A stretch of DNA of 64,000 nucleotides from assembly GCA_030524135.1 (NCBI GenBank), contig JAUNHA010000001.1:20814-84813 (forward strand), read 5' to 3'. Source of the DNA: Eubacteriales bacterium. Lineage in GTDB: Bacteria > Bacillota > Clostridia > Lachnospirales > Lachnospiraceae. How positions within the stretch are numbered: position 1 is the first letter of the stretch; every line of letters begins with the position of its first letter. A model generated the notes under the pieces. That model saw nothing but the letters and a program-made list of their open reading frames with translations, did not search any database and was not told the DNA's origin. Shown here piece after piece: positions 9,631-18,792 of the stretch. The translations under genes were made by a program, and so were the position numbers.

Positions 9631-9748
9631 TAAGTCTGTATTTTAACAGAAATTTCTAAAAAAGGGAACAGAAAAATGACCTTTTCATAAAAAAGTTTTC
9701 CTGAAAGGAAAAGAGGACGGTTCCATAAAATTGTATATAAATTTAAAC

Positions 9749-9778
9749 TTGTACTTCGTTTTGAAGCGGGTCTATAAT
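9749..9778 (+). promoter_or_regulatory. Promoter of lrgAB
   Basis: TTGTAC (9749-9754) and TATAAT (9773-9778) are separated by 18 bases, about 40 bases upstream of the chosen lrgA start. Confidence 0.6.
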
Positions 9779-9818
9779 GATTGCACGTTTATTATTACAA
9801 TTTCTGGGGAGGAATGGT

Positions 9819-10250
9819 ATGAAATTTGTCAAAGAAGTCCTTCTTATCATGACTTTTACCTTCATCGGAGAACTGCTGCATGCATTTTTGCCGCTGCCGG
9901 TTCCTGCCGGTGTATATGGTCTGCTTTTGCTGCTGCTTGCGCTTATGAGCGGAGTGGTAAAGCTTGCAGATGTGGAAACATCAGGTAATTTTCTTTTGGA
10001 TGTCATGACCATGATGTTTATCCCGGCAGGTGTTGCGATCATGGACAGCTTTTCCGTACTGCAGCCGGTGATAGGTCCCTATCTTGCGGTCATCCTTGTG
10101 TCTACCGTGCTGGTACTGGCGCTGACAGGTCTGTGTGCCCAGAAAGTGCTTTCCTTCACAGAAACATCTGAGAGCAAGGCGGCGGAAGCGGCTGAAGAGA
10201 TGCCGGAGTTTACAACGGGAATTGGAAGAGAGGGAGAGAAGAGCGAATGA
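9819..10250 (+). CDS. lrgA: CidA/LrgA family holin-like membrane protein
   Basis: A 143-residue protein with about four transmembrane helices and the family hallmark PLPVPAGVYGLLLLLLAL followed by FIPAGVAIMD. CidA/LrgA proteins are holin-like or, in newer work, pyruvate- and overflow-metabolite-related membrane proteins that act with CidB/LrgB. I chose the ATG at 9819 because GGGGAGGAA precedes it at a good distance. An upstream in-frame ATG at 9777 overlaps the -10 element and would need a leader of 14 residues. The last bases overlap the next start (ATGA). CidA and LrgA cannot be told apart by sequence alone. Confidence 0.88.
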   Translation: MKFVKEVLLIMTFTFIGELLHAFLPLPVPAGVYGLLLLLLALMSGVVKLADVETSGNFLLDVMTMMFIPAGVAIMDSFSVLQPVIGPYLAVILVSTVLVLALTGLCAQKVLSFTETSESKAAEAAEEMPEFTTGIGREGEKSE

Positions 10251-10942
10251 CTGAGACATTGATCACTTCACAGTATTTTGGATTTGTTATAAGCATTTTT
10301 CTGTACCTGATCGCGGTGCAGATCAAGGCGAAACTGAAGCTTCCGGTTTTTAATCCGCTTCTTTTGACCTGTATCATGGTAATCGGACTGCTGCTTATCC
10401 TGAATATTCCTTATACAGATTATAAAGAGAGCGCGGATCTTCTGAGCTATCTTTTGACCCCGGCGACGGTTTGCCTTGCGATCCCGATGTACCGGCAGTT
10501 AAAGCTTCTGCGTCAAAATCTGCCGGCGATTCTCAGCAGCGTATTGATTGGATCAATGGGCTCGATCGTAACGATCCTCATTATGGGAAAGCTTTTGCAG
10601 CTTGAAAGTCAGCACATCATTACGTTGCTGCCGAAATCCATCACGACTGCGATCGGTATGGGCGTTAGCGAAGAGGCGGGCGGTATCGTGACGCTTACGG
10701 TCATCTCGATCGTGATCACCGGTATCTTCGGAACGATTATCGCGGAGCCGTTGTTTAAGCTTCTGAAGATCTCGCATCCGATCGCAAGAGGTCTGGCGCT
10801 GGGAACCGCGTCTCATGCGATCGGTACGGCCAAGGCCCTTGAATTCGGGGAGATCGAGGGCGCAATGAGTTCCCTCTCCATCGTGCTTGCAGGCGTGATC
10901 ACGGTATGTGCAGTACCGGTCGTAAGCAGTCTGTTTCTTTAA
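10247..10942 (+). CDS. lrgB: CidB/LrgB family membrane protein
   Basis: This 231-residue polytopic protein has the LrgB-type pattern: FNPLLLTC near the start, LLPKSITTAIGMGVSEEAGG in the middle and GLALGTASHAIGTAKA in the C-terminal half, with about seven membrane segments. It is the partner of the LrgA-like protein encoded just upstream (four-base overlap, translational coupling). Known relatives affect autolysis and transport of pyruvate or glycolate. The length is normal for the family. Confidence 0.93.
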   Translation: MTETLITSQYFGFVISIFLYLIAVQIKAKLKLPVFNPLLLTCIMVIGLLLILNIPYTDYKESADLLSYLLTPATVCLAIPMYRQLKLLRQNLPAILSSVLIGSMGSIVTILIMGKLLQLESQHIITLLPKSITTAIGMGVSEEAGGIVTLTVISIVITGIFGTIIAEPLFKLLKISHPIARGLALGTASHAIGTAKALEFGEIEGAMSSLSIVLAGVITVCAVPVVSSLFL

Positions 10943-10944
10943 AC

Positions 10945-12075
10945 ATGTCGATCTGGAACCCCTGGCACGGGTGTAAAAAAATAAGCGCGGGCTGTAAAAA
11001 CTGTTATGTATACCGCCGGGATGCAGAGTTTGGAAAAGATTCGAGCATTGTAAGCAGGACGGCAGATTTTTACCTGCCCAGAAAGCGTAAGAAAAACCGT
11101 GATTATAAGCTGACCGCGGCGGATGGGCCGGTCTATACCTGCATGACTTCGGATTTCTTTATCGAAGAGGCGGATGCATGGCGGGGAGAGATCTGGCAGA
11201 TGATAAAGGAGCGGGCTGATCTCCACTTTATCATTATTACGAAACGGATTCACCGGTTTCTTTCCTGCATTCCGGAGGACTGGGGCGAGGGATATGAAAA
11301 TGTCACGATCGAGTGTACCTGTGAGAACCAGGAGATGACAGATCAGCGGCTTCCGGTTTTCCTCAGCCTGCCGATCCGCCACAGAGAGCTGATCCATGAG
11401 CCGATGCTTGGCCCGATCGATGCCGGAGCATATCTTAAGACAGGAAAGATAGAGCATGTAACCTGCGGCGGCGAGTCGGGGCCCGATGCGCGGCTTCTGG
11501 ATTACGGATGGGTGCTCGCAGTACGTGAAACCTGCATCCGGTACGGCGTGCCTTTTTATTTTAAACAGACGGGGGCACATTTTCGAAAAGACGGAAGGAC
11601 GTATCTGATCAAACGGAAGGACCAGCTCTCACAGGCGAGAAAAGCGGCGATCGATTATGACGGCAAACAGTCTGAGGAGCAGAAAAGTCAGTGCCCGGTT
11701 AATGAATCAGACAGGGAGAATGAAAGCATAGAGAAGGTGCTTTGCGCGCTTTCCCGTTCCAAATTCCGCACCGGATTTTCTTTAAAGGAAAAGGATAGAA
11801 TATACATATCTGAAAAGGGTATGGATACGGTACGCAGGCATGCGGAGGAGATCCTTGAAAAAAGGCTCTGTCCGGCGGTCATTCCAAATGACGGGAAACA
11901 GACGCCCATGCGCGGACATCCTGTATTTATCGCACAGCACGCAACTGCATGCTGCTGCAGAGGATGTTTTGCAAAATGGCATGGCATTCCCGCAGGCCGT
12001 ACGCTTACAGAAGCGGAGAAGGCGTATGCAGTGGATGTGATCATGGAGTGGATCCGGCGGGAGATGGAACGCTGA
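10945..12075 (+). CDS. DUF5131-DUF4186 fusion protein
   Basis: The 376-residue protein joins two domains of unknown function. Residues 1-230 match DUF5131 (phage Gp37/Gp68-like): WNPWHGCKKISAGCKNCY supplies three Cys (10, 17, 20) in the arrangement seen in radical-SAM-like or metal-binding members, followed by HEPMLGPI and CGGESGPDAR motifs. Residues from about 251 to the end match DUF4186, with HPVFIAQHATACCCRGC and KWHGIP. The two families are usually separate proteins. The ATG at 10945 starts three bases after the lrgB stop and has no clear ribosome binding site; an alternative ATG at 10906 overlaps lrgB. The terminator follows. Function is unknown; a Cys-coordinated cofactor is likely. 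Confidence 0.8.
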   Translation: MSIWNPWHGCKKISAGCKNCYVYRRDAEFGKDSSIVSRTADFYLPRKRKKNRDYKLTAADGPVYTCMTSDFFIEEADAWRGEIWQMIKERADLHFIIITKRIHRFLSCIPEDWGEGYENVTIECTCENQEMTDQRLPVFLSLPIRHRELIHEPMLGPIDAGAYLKTGKIEHVTCGGESGPDARLLDYGWVLAVRETCIRYGVPFYFKQTGAHFRKDGRTYLIKRKDQLSQARKAAIDYDGKQSEEQKSQCPVNESDRENESIEKVLCALSRSKFRTGFSLKEKDRIYISEKGMDTVRRHAEEILEKRLCPAVIPNDGKQTPMRGHPVFIAQHATACCCRGCFAKWHGIPAGRTLTEAEKAYAVDVIMEWIRREMER

Positions 12076-12088
12076 AACTGTATTTTAT

Positions 12089-12117
12089 AAGGTCGGTTAT
12101 CACCGGCCTTTTTTTGT
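12089..12117 (+). terminator. Intrinsic terminator
   Basis: AAGGTCGGT and ACCGGCCTT form a 9-bp stem (one G-U pair) with a TATC loop, followed by TTTTT. It closes the lrgAB-DUF5131 unit before the arg operon. Confidence 0.88.
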
Positions 12118-12162
12118 ATTTATTTTTATCCAATTTTCCAATAAATTCCCAGAAAAAAACTA

Positions 12163-12197
12163 TTGCATAATTATAGATAATAGTGTATAACTATACA
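12163..12197 (+). promoter_or_regulatory. arg operon promoter with tandem ARG-box-like operators
   Basis: TTGCAT (12163-12168) and TATAAC (12186-12191) are 17 bases apart. Two related 14-mers sit exactly on these elements: TGCATAATTATAGA (12164-12177) and the palindrome TGTATAACTATACA (12184-12197), centred 20 bases apart. The arrangement fits the paired ARG boxes bound by an ArgR/AhrC hexamer, with repression by occlusion of the promoter. No argR is in the window. Confidence 0.68.
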
Positions 12198-12249
12198 AAA
12201 TTACAGATGACATTTCATCAGATCACATTATTTTATGGAGGATAAAACA

Positions 12250-13506
12250 ATGGAAGAGAAGAAATATAAGAAGATCGTGCTTGCTTATTCAGGCGGACTT
12301 GACACCTCGGTTCTGATCCCGTGGCTGAAGGAGCATTATGGCTGTGAGGTCATTGCCGTATCCGGAGATGTCGGGCAGGGCATGGGAGAGCTCGACGGCC
12401 TCGAGGAGAAAGCGCTTAAGACCGGTGCTTCCAAGCTGTATGTTGAGGATCTCAAGAAAGAATTTGTTAATGACTATATCATTCCGACCATGAAGGCCGG
12501 CGCTGTCTATGAGAATTATCTTCTTGGAACTTCCTTTGCACGTCCTCTGATCGCAAAACGCATTGTCGAGATCGCGCTGAAGGAAGGCGCGGATGCGATC
12601 TGCCATGGCTGCACGGGTAAGGGCAACGATCAGGTACGGTTTGAACTTGCAATCAAGGCTTTTGCACCGCAGATGCCGGTCATCGCCCCGTGGCGGTTCT
12701 GGGAGCTTAATTCCCGTGAAAAGGAGATCGAGTATGCCGAGGCACATCAGATCCCGCTGCACATTACGAAGGAAACAAATTATTCAAAGGATAAAAACCT
12801 GTGGCATCTGTCCCATGAGGGCCTGGATCTTGAGGATCCGGCAAATGAAGCTCCGATTGCAAAGCCCGGATTTCTCGAGCTTGGCGTATCCCCGGAGGAA
12901 GCACCGGATGTACCGACCTATGTAAGCATTCATTTTGAAAAGGGTGTACCGACCTCCGTAGACGGTGTGGAGATGGACGCGGAGGCAGTTATCGAAAAGC
13001 TCAATGAGCTCGGCGGAAAGAACGGCTGTGGAATTCTTGACATCGTGGAGAATCGTCTTGTCGGCATGAAGAGCCGCGGCGTATATGAGACTCCGGGAGG
13101 AACCATTCTCTATAAGGCGCATGAGAAGCTTGAGGAGATCACGCTCGATAAGGAGACCCTGCACTATAAGCAGCAGCTTGCACTGAAATTTGCAGAGCTC
13201 GTATATAACGGACAGTGGTATACGCCGCTCCGCAAGGCAATGAGCGCATTTGTGGATTCCACGCAGGAGACCGTAACCGGAGATGTAAAGCTTAAGCTTT
13301 ACAAGGGAAATATCATCCCGGCAGGCGTGACCTCTCCGTATTCCCTGTATTCTGCGGACATGGCGACATTTGATGAGGATGACTGTTACAATCAGGCAGA
13401 TTCTGCAGGCTTCATCAACCTCTTCGGACTTCCGGTAAAGGTACGCGCGCTTAATGACATCGCACTTGCAAAGAAAACAGGAAACCATTTCCCGAGCGTA
13501 GAATAA
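12250..13506 (+). CDS. argG: Argininosuccinate synthase ArgG
   Basis: ArgG joins citrulline and aspartate using ATP to give argininosuccinate. The 418-residue protein has the PP-loop AYSGGLDTS at residues 12-20, the citrulline/aspartate-binding [15 protein letters not shown] stretch and the SREKEIEYA segment. Length is normal. I chose the ATG at 12250 because GGAGGATAA precedes it correctly; the in-frame ATG at 12235 overlaps that ribosome binding site. It opens a six-gene arginine operon. argH, which would complete the pathway from argininosuccinate, is not in the window. Confidence 0.96.
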   Translation: MEEKKYKKIVLAYSGGLDTSVLIPWLKEHYGCEVIAVSGDVGQGMGELDGLEEKALKTGASKLYVEDLKKEFVNDYIIPTMKAGAVYENYLLGTSFARPLIAKRIVEIALKEGADAICHGCTGKGNDQVRFELAIKAFAPQMPVIAPWRFWELNSREKEIEYAEAHQIPLHITKETNYSKDKNLWHLSHEGLDLEDPANEAPIAKPGFLELGVSPEEAPDVPTYVSIHFEKGVPTSVDGVEMDAEAVIEKLNELGGKNGCGILDIVENRLVGMKSRGVYETPGGTILYKAHEKLEEITLDKETLHYKQQLALKFAELVYNGQWYTPLRKAMSAFVDSTQETVTGDVKLKLYKGNIIPAGVTSPYSLYSADMATFDEDDCYNQADSAGFINLFGLPVKVRALNDIALAKKTGNHFPSVE

Positions 13507-13538
13507 TCATCGATTACAGAACATAAAGGCGGATGTGT

Positions 13539-14498
13539 ATGCGTAATACAAAACCAAAGGTATATATTGACGGGCAGGAAGGCACAACAGGTCTTCGCAT
13601 CAGAGAACGGCTCCTTCCGCGTGAGGACATCATGCTGCTCGAGATCGATCCGGATAAAAGAAAGGATGAGGCGGAGAGAAAGCGCCTCATCAATGAAGCC
13701 AATCTCGTATTCCTTTGTCTTCCGGATAAGGCTGCGGTCGAGGCTGTCGGTCTGATCAATGAGGGAAATCTGCATACAAAGGTGATTGATGCCTCAACGG
13801 CGCACAGAGTTTCGGAGGGCTGGGTATACGGTCTTCCGGAACTCTCCAAAGCCCAGCGGCAGAGCGTGCAGAGCGCGCGCCTGCTTGCAAATCCGGGCTG
13901 TCATGCGACCGGATTTATCACTGCTGTCGCCCCGCTCATCGCTGCGGGAATCGTGCCGCAGGATTATCCGTTTTCGGCATTTTCCCTGACCGGATATTCC
14001 GGAGGCGGAAAAAAGATGATCGCGGAGTATGAGGCGGCGGATTGCCCGGAATTGTATCAGGCACCGCGCCTATACGGACTTACCCAGACGCATAAGCATT
14101 TGCCGGAAATGAAAATGTACGCAGGACTTTCGGAAGCTCCGGTATTCTGTCCGATCGTGGATGATTATTACAGCGGCATGGCTGTAACGGTAAGCCTTGA
14201 AAAACGGCTTATTGAAAAAGCAGGCAAAAAAATCTCAAAGGGACTTGTCCGGGAAACGCTGCTGGCACATTATGAGGAATCGAAGCTGATTTCTGTAAGC
14301 CGATCGGATACAGAGGGCATGCTTTCGGCGGGACTTCTTGCAGGGAGCGACAAACTGGAGATTTTTGTAAACGGAACCGATGAACGCATTACGGTTACAT
14401 CCGTATTTGACAATCTGGGCAAGGGCGCGTCCGGCGCTGCCGTACAAAATATGAATCTGATGCTCGGATATCCGGAAACGGAAGGGCTGGAATTGTAG
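13539..14498 (+). CDS. argC: N-acetyl-gamma-glutamyl-phosphate reductase ArgC (short type)
   Basis: ArgC reduces N-acetylglutamyl phosphate to the semialdehyde with NADPH. At about 319 residues it is of the shorter type-2 class. The nucleotide-binding motif GQEGTTGLRIRERL is at the N-terminus, the catalytic Cys121 lies in NPGCHATG, and GYSGGGKK follows. AAAGGCGG at 13525-13532 fits the ATG at 13539; the ATG at 13533 is too close to it. The gap to argG is short, so both belong to one operon. Confidence 0.95.
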   Translation: MRNTKPKVYIDGQEGTTGLRIRERLLPREDIMLLEIDPDKRKDEAERKRLINEANLVFLCLPDKAAVEAVGLINEGNLHTKVIDASTAHRVSEGWVYGLPELSKAQRQSVQSARLLANPGCHATGFITAVAPLIAAGIVPQDYPFSAFSLTGYSGGGKKMIAEYEAADCPELYQAPRLYGLTQTHKHLPEMKMYAGLSEAPVFCPIVDDYYSGMAVTVSLEKRLIEKAGKKISKGLVRETLLAHYEESKLISVSRSDTEGMLSAGLLAGSDKLEIFVNGTDERITVTSVFDNLGKGASGAAVQNMNLMLGYPETEGLEL

Positions 14499-14508
14499 GA
14501 GGAAGAGG

Positions 14509-15729
14509 ATGATAGAATTAACAGAAGGCGGTGTCTGCGCGGCGAAAGGATTTTCAGCAGGCTCTGTACACTGCGGAATCCGGAAATCACCGCTCAAGGA
14601 TGATCTGGCACTGATCGTATCGGACACGGTTTGCCAGGCGGCGGCGGTCTATACAACAAATAAGGTAAAGGCAGCTCCGCTGCATGTGACAAAAGCGCAT
14701 CTTGCGGACGGGACGGCACGGGCTGTTATCGCAAATTCCGGCAATGCAAATGCCTGTGCGCCAAATGGTGAGGAAAATGCACACAGGGAGGCGAAGGCGG
14801 CTGCCGATGCGCTTGGCATACCGGAGGATGAGATCGTGGTTGCCTCTACCGGTGTGATCGGTGTGGAGCTTCCGATCGAATGTATCGAGGCGCATGCAGC
14901 AAAGATCAGACCGGCAGCTTCCGCGGATGGTTCGGCGGCTGCGGCAAAGGCGATCATGACGACGGATACGGAGCCGAAGTCCTGTGCGGTTTCATTTTCG
15001 GCAGGAGGAAAGACCTGCCATCTCGGCGGCATCTGTAAGGGATCCGGCATGATCCATCCGAACATGGGAACCATGCTCTGCTTTCTAACGACCGACTGTG
15101 CGATTACGCATGAGGTACTGGATGCTGCACTGAAGTCAGTCGTAAAAAAGACCTTTAATCGCGTAACAGTCGATGGAGATACCTCGACAAATGATATGTG
15201 CGTCGTTCTTGCAAATGGCGCGGCAGAAAATAATGTGATTACATCTGCTGATGGTCCGGATTATGAAGCTTTCTGTACGGCATTGCTTACCGTTTGCGTG
15301 GCACTTGCCAAAAAGATCGCCGGAGACGGAGAGGGAGCAACGCGGCTTCTGACCTGCACTGTGACAGGCGCTTCAGATGAGGAAAAGGCGGAGAACCTTG
15401 CAAAGTCGATCTGCGGCTCTTCCCTTGTAAAGGCTGCGATGTTCGGTGCGGACGCCAACTGGGGACGCGTGCTCTGTGCAATGGGATATTCGGGCGCAGA
15501 GTTTGATCCGGAAACTGTGGAGATCCTGTTTTCTTCATCGAAGGGAGATATCTCCGTTTGCAAAAACGGCCGGGGCCTTCTGTTTTCTGAGGAACTTGCA
15601 AAAGAGATTCTTTCAGAGGATTCGGTGGAGATCACGGCAAAGCTTTCCGAAGGCGATGCTTCCGTAAGCTGCTGGGGCTGTGACCTTACCTATGATTATG
15701 TGAAGATAAACGGAGATTACAGGACATGA
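14509..15729 (+). CDS. argJ: Bifunctional ornithine acetyltransferase / N-acetylglutamate synthase ArgJ
   Basis: ArgJ recycles the acetyl group from N-acetylornithine to glutamate. The 406-residue proenzyme self-cleaves before a Thr nucleophile: KGSGMIHPNMGTML is visible with Thr188, here preceded by Gly instead of the Ala of many homologues, a variant I recall as frequent in Clostridia. Both alpha and beta parts are present, with NANACAPNG and DANWGRV among the conserved segments. Whether it also makes N-acetylglutamate from acetyl-CoA is not decided by sequence. RBS GGAGGAAGAGG; its stop overlaps argB. Confidence 0.95.
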   Translation: MIELTEGGVCAAKGFSAGSVHCGIRKSPLKDDLALIVSDTVCQAAAVYTTNKVKAAPLHVTKAHLADGTARAVIANSGNANACAPNGEENAHREAKAAADALGIPEDEIVVASTGVIGVELPIECIEAHAAKIRPAASADGSAAAAKAIMTTDTEPKSCAVSFSAGGKTCHLGGICKGSGMIHPNMGTMLCFLTTDCAITHEVLDAALKSVVKKTFNRVTVDGDTSTNDMCVVLANGAAENNVITSADGPDYEAFCTALLTVCVALAKKIAGDGEGATRLLTCTVTGASDEEKAENLAKSICGSSLVKAAMFGADANWGRVLCAMGYSGAEFDPETVEILFSSSKGDISVCKNGRGLLFSEELAKEILSEDSVEITAKLSEGDASVSCWGCDLTYDYVKINGDYRT

Positions 15730-16604
15730 TGATTTCAAATATGTTTCCGCCGGAGGTGCGTGCGGGCATCCTGACCGAGGCGCTTCCCTATATCAGAGAA
15801 TATTCCGGTCAGACGATCGTGGTAAAATACGGCGGCAACGCGATGATCAACGAGGAATTAAAGCGTGCTGTCATTCAGGATATCGTGCTTCTGAAGCTTG
15901 TCGGCATTCATGTCGTACTCGTGCACGGCGGCGGTCCGGAAATTTCCGCGATGCTGAAGAAGATCGGCAAGGAATCAAAGTTTGTAAACGGACTTCGCTA
16001 TACGGATGCAGAGACGATGGAGATCGTGCAGATGATTCTCTGCGGCAAGGTCGGAAAAGATCTCGTTGCGCTCCTGGAAAAGGAAGGCGGACGGAGCGTG
16101 GGCCTCTGCGGCATGGACGGCGGGCTGTTCCGCGCCGTTAAGCTTACGGATGAAGACGGTACAGACTATGGCTATGTCGGAGAGATCAAAGAAGTCCGCG
16201 CGGAGATCGTTGAGGATATGCTTGCAAAGGGGCTGATTCCGGTCGTTTCCTCCGTGGCTGCGGGAATCGATGAGGAGACAAGCTATAACATCAATGCCGA
16301 TACAGCGGCGGAAAAGCTTGCCGTTGCACTTGGCGCAAAAAAACTGATCCTGCTTACGGATGTGCGCGGTCTCATGCGCACACCGGGAGACGACAGCACG
16401 CTGATCGAAAGACTGAAGGTATCCGAGGTCCCCGCACTTGTAAAGGCCGGTGTGATATCCGGCGGCATGATCCCGAAGGTGGAATGCTGTGTTGAGGCGG
16501 TGCGTCAGGGCGTAGAGCGCGCGAACATCCAGGACGGACGCGTTCCGCATTCTATCCTGATCGAGCTTCTGAGCCGCGACGGCGTCGGAACAATGTTTTC
16601 ATAA
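15726..16604 (+). CDS. argB: Acetylglutamate kinase ArgB
   Basis: ArgB phosphorylates N-acetylglutamate with ATP and is often feedback-inhibited by arginine. The 292-residue protein has KYGGNAMI, VHGGGPEIS and the NADTAAEKLA segment of the amino-acid kinase fold. The N-terminal helix (about residues 5-20) is of the kind found in arginine-sensitive hexameric kinases; that sensitivity is inference. It overlaps the argJ stop by four bases, indicating translational coupling. Confidence 0.96.
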   Translation: MMISNMFPPEVRAGILTEALPYIREYSGQTIVVKYGGNAMINEELKRAVIQDIVLLKLVGIHVVLVHGGGPEISAMLKKIGKESKFVNGLRYTDAETMEIVQMILCGKVGKDLVALLEKEGGRSVGLCGMDGGLFRAVKLTDEDGTDYGYVGEIKEVRAEIVEDMLAKGLIPVVSSVAAGIDEETSYNINADTAAEKLAVALGAKKLILLTDVRGLMRTPGDDSTLIERLKVSEVPALVKAGVISGGMIPKVECCVEAVRQGVERANIQDGRVPHSILIELLSRDGVGTMFS

Positions 16605-16626
16605 TTTTCATAAGAGGAGTGCTTCT

Positions 16627-17811
16627 ATGAAGTTTGAAGAGATAAAAGAGTTAGATGATGCATACGTGATGCATACTTACGGACGCTATCCGGTAGCTCT
16701 GGAAAAGGGAGCAGGCGCAACACTGTTTGATACGGATGGTAAGTCCTATATCGATCTGAATGCCGGCATTGGCGTGAACTGCCTCGGCCATGCAAATCCG
16801 GCGCTTGTTGCGGCGATCACTGAACAGGCGGGCAAGCTCCTGCAGGCTTCCAATCTTTACTACACGGAACCGATGGTAAAGGCTGCGCAGAAGCTTGTAA
16901 ATGCGAGCGGTATGAAGAAGGTGTTTTTTGCAAACTCCGGCGCGGAGGCCAATGAAGGCATGCTGAAGCTTGCAAGAAAATATGCGTTTCAGAAATCCGG
17001 CGGCACGCGCTATAAGGTGCTGACGCTGAAAGGGAGCTTTCACGGACGTACGCTTGCCGCACTGAAGGCCACCGGACAGGAGCGCTTTCACAAATATTTC
17101 GGTCCCTTCCCGGATGGCTTCTCTTATATAGAACCAAATGATATCGAAGACCTTAAGGCACATGCAGATGAAAACGTCTGCGCGGTAGTCATGGAAATGG
17201 TGCAGGGAGAGAGCGGTGTATGTCCGCTTGACAAGACCTATGTGAAGGAAGCGGAGGCATACTGCAAGGCACACGACATCCTGTTCCTTGTGGACGAAGT
17301 GCAGACAGGCGTAGGCCGCTGCGGAAGCTTTTTCGCCTATGAGCAGTACGGTGTAGCCCCGGATCTTGTCAGCACGGCAAAGGGGCTTGGCGGAGGCGTT
17401 CCCATGGGCGCGGTTCTCTCCGCGGAGAAATGCGCGGATGTGTTTGAACCGGGAGATCATGGTACGACCTTTGGCGGAAATGCGCTTGCGGCCGCTGCTG
17501 CAGGTGTTGTGGTCGATACGGTGGGAAATGATGCATTCCTCTCAGAGGTCAGGGAAAAAGGCGCGTATTTTATGGAGGGAATCCGTAAGATCGGTTCTGC
17601 CCATGTGAAAGAAGTGCGCGGTCTCGGGCTTATGATCGGAATTGAAATGGACATGACGGAACTGAAGCCGTATATTGAAGCGCTGACTGAAAAAGGCGTT
17701 CTTGCGATCACTGCAGGAAAGAACGTGATCAGGCTTTTACCGCCGCTCGTGATCAGCTATGAGGAAATCAACACGGCGCTTGCCGCCATGAAGGAGGTAT
17801 TTACCGCATGA
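16627..17811 (+). CDS. argD: Acetylornithine aminotransferase ArgD
   Basis: ArgD transfers an amino group from glutamate to N-acetylglutamate semialdehyde, using PLP. The 394-residue class-III aminotransferase has LVDEVQTGVGRCG, with the Asp that contacts PLP, and the PLP Schiff-base lysine K252 in STAKGLGGG. RBS AGAGGAG. The gene is followed by argF with a four-base overlap. Similar enzymes also act in lysine biosynthesis as succinyl-DAP aminotransferase, so dual use is possible. Confidence 0.95.
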   Translation: MKFEEIKELDDAYVMHTYGRYPVALEKGAGATLFDTDGKSYIDLNAGIGVNCLGHANPALVAAITEQAGKLLQASNLYYTEPMVKAAQKLVNASGMKKVFFANSGAEANEGMLKLARKYAFQKSGGTRYKVLTLKGSFHGRTLAALKATGQERFHKYFGPFPDGFSYIEPNDIEDLKAHADENVCAVVMEMVQGESGVCPLDKTYVKEAEAYCKAHDILFLVDEVQTGVGRCGSFFAYEQYGVAPDLVSTAKGLGGGVPMGAVLSAEKCADVFEPGDHGTTFGGNALAAAAAGVVVDTVGNDAFLSEVREKGAYFMEGIRKIGSAHVKEVRGLGLMIGIEMDMTELKPYIEALTEKGVLAITAGKNVIRLLPPLVISYEEINTALAAMKEVFTA

Positions 17812-18710
17812 AACATTTACTGAAGCTTCTGGATCTCAGCACTGAGGAGATCATTTCGATACTTGACCTTGCAGACCAGCTTAAGTATGAGCTGAAGCAC
17901 GGCATCCCGCATCCTTTATTAAAGGGAAAATCACTCGGTATGATTTTCCAGAAGTCTTCGACGAGAACCCGTGTCTCCTTTGAAACGGGCATTTTCCAGC
18001 TCGGGGGACAGGGACTGTTCCTTTCTTCCCGTGATCTTCAGATCGGAAGAGGAGAGCCGGTGCAGGATACGGCACGCGTGCTGTCCCGTTATCTTGACGG
18101 CATCATGATCCGTACCTTTGAGCAGAAGGAGGTCGAGGACCTTGCACAATACGGCTCGATTCCGGTCATCAATGGCCTCACCGATTTCTGTCATCCGTGT
18201 CAGGTACTTGCAGACCTTATGACGATCCGCGAGAAGTACGGCGTACTGGAGGGACTTAAGCTCTGCTACATCGGTGACGGAGACAATATGGCAAATTCCC
18301 TGATCGTGGGAGGCTTAAAGACCGGCATGAAGGTTGCCGTTGCAACGCCGGCAGGATATAAGCCGGATGCCTCCGTGCTTTCCTTTGCGGAAGGGTATAA
18401 GGATTTTGTGCTTACGGAGAATCCGGAGGAGGCTGCGGCAGATGCGGATGTTGTGATCACCGATACCTGGGCATCCATGGGTGTTGAGGATGAAAAGGAA
18501 GCGCGCAAGAAGGCATTTGCAGGATATCAGGTAAATGATGCTTTAATGAAGTTTGCAAAGGCGGATGCCATGGTACAGCACTGCCTGCCGGCTTACCGCG
18601 GTCAGGAGATCACAGAGGAAGTGTTTGAAGCACATGCAGATGAGATCTTCGAAGAGGCGGAAAATCGGCTGCATGCACAGAAGGCTGTTATGGTGCAGCT
18701 GATGCAGTAA
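17808..18710 (+). CDS. argF: Ornithine carbamoyltransferase ArgF
   Basis: ArgF makes citrulline from ornithine and carbamoyl phosphate. The 300-residue protein has the carbamoyl-phosphate loop STRTR (51-55), the DFCHPCQ motif and the ornithine-binding HCLPAYRG. It starts within the argD stop region and is the last arg gene of the operon, closed by a strong terminator. Anabolic rather than catabolic use is inferred from the operon. Confidence 0.95.
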   Translation: MKHLLKLLDLSTEEIISILDLADQLKYELKHGIPHPLLKGKSLGMIFQKSSTRTRVSFETGIFQLGGQGLFLSSRDLQIGRGEPVQDTARVLSRYLDGIMIRTFEQKEVEDLAQYGSIPVINGLTDFCHPCQVLADLMTIREKYGVLEGLKLCYIGDGDNMANSLIVGGLKTGMKVAVATPAGYKPDASVLSFAEGYKDFVLTENPEEAAADADVVITDTWASMGVEDEKEARKKAFAGYQVNDALMKFAKADAMVQHCLPAYRGQEITEEVFEAHADEIFEEAENRLHAQKAVMVQLMQ

Positions 18711-18743
18711 AACCGATTGTAATTTCAGGGATAAAGTGGCATG

Positions 18744-18782
18744 ATAGTATCAGGGCGGAAACCGCTCTGGTACTATTTGTTT
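18744..18782 (+). terminator. Intrinsic terminator of the arg operon
   Basis: A 15-bp stem with a three-base AAA loop, ATAGTATCAGGGCGG (18744-18758) and CCGCTCTGGTACTAT (18762-18776), is followed by TTGTTT. The dapF ribosome binding site begins right behind it, so dapF is likely read by leakage or by an unseen promoter. Confidence 0.85.
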
Positions 18783-18792
18783 GGAGGACAGG

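Noticed and set aside
9631..9720. A hairpin TTTTCC-TGAAA-GGAAAA as a terminator between tRNA-Pro and lrgA
   Set aside because: On the minus strand it lies upstream of the tRNA with no gene to terminate, and on the plus strand it has no T-run; it may be chance in A/T-rich DNA.
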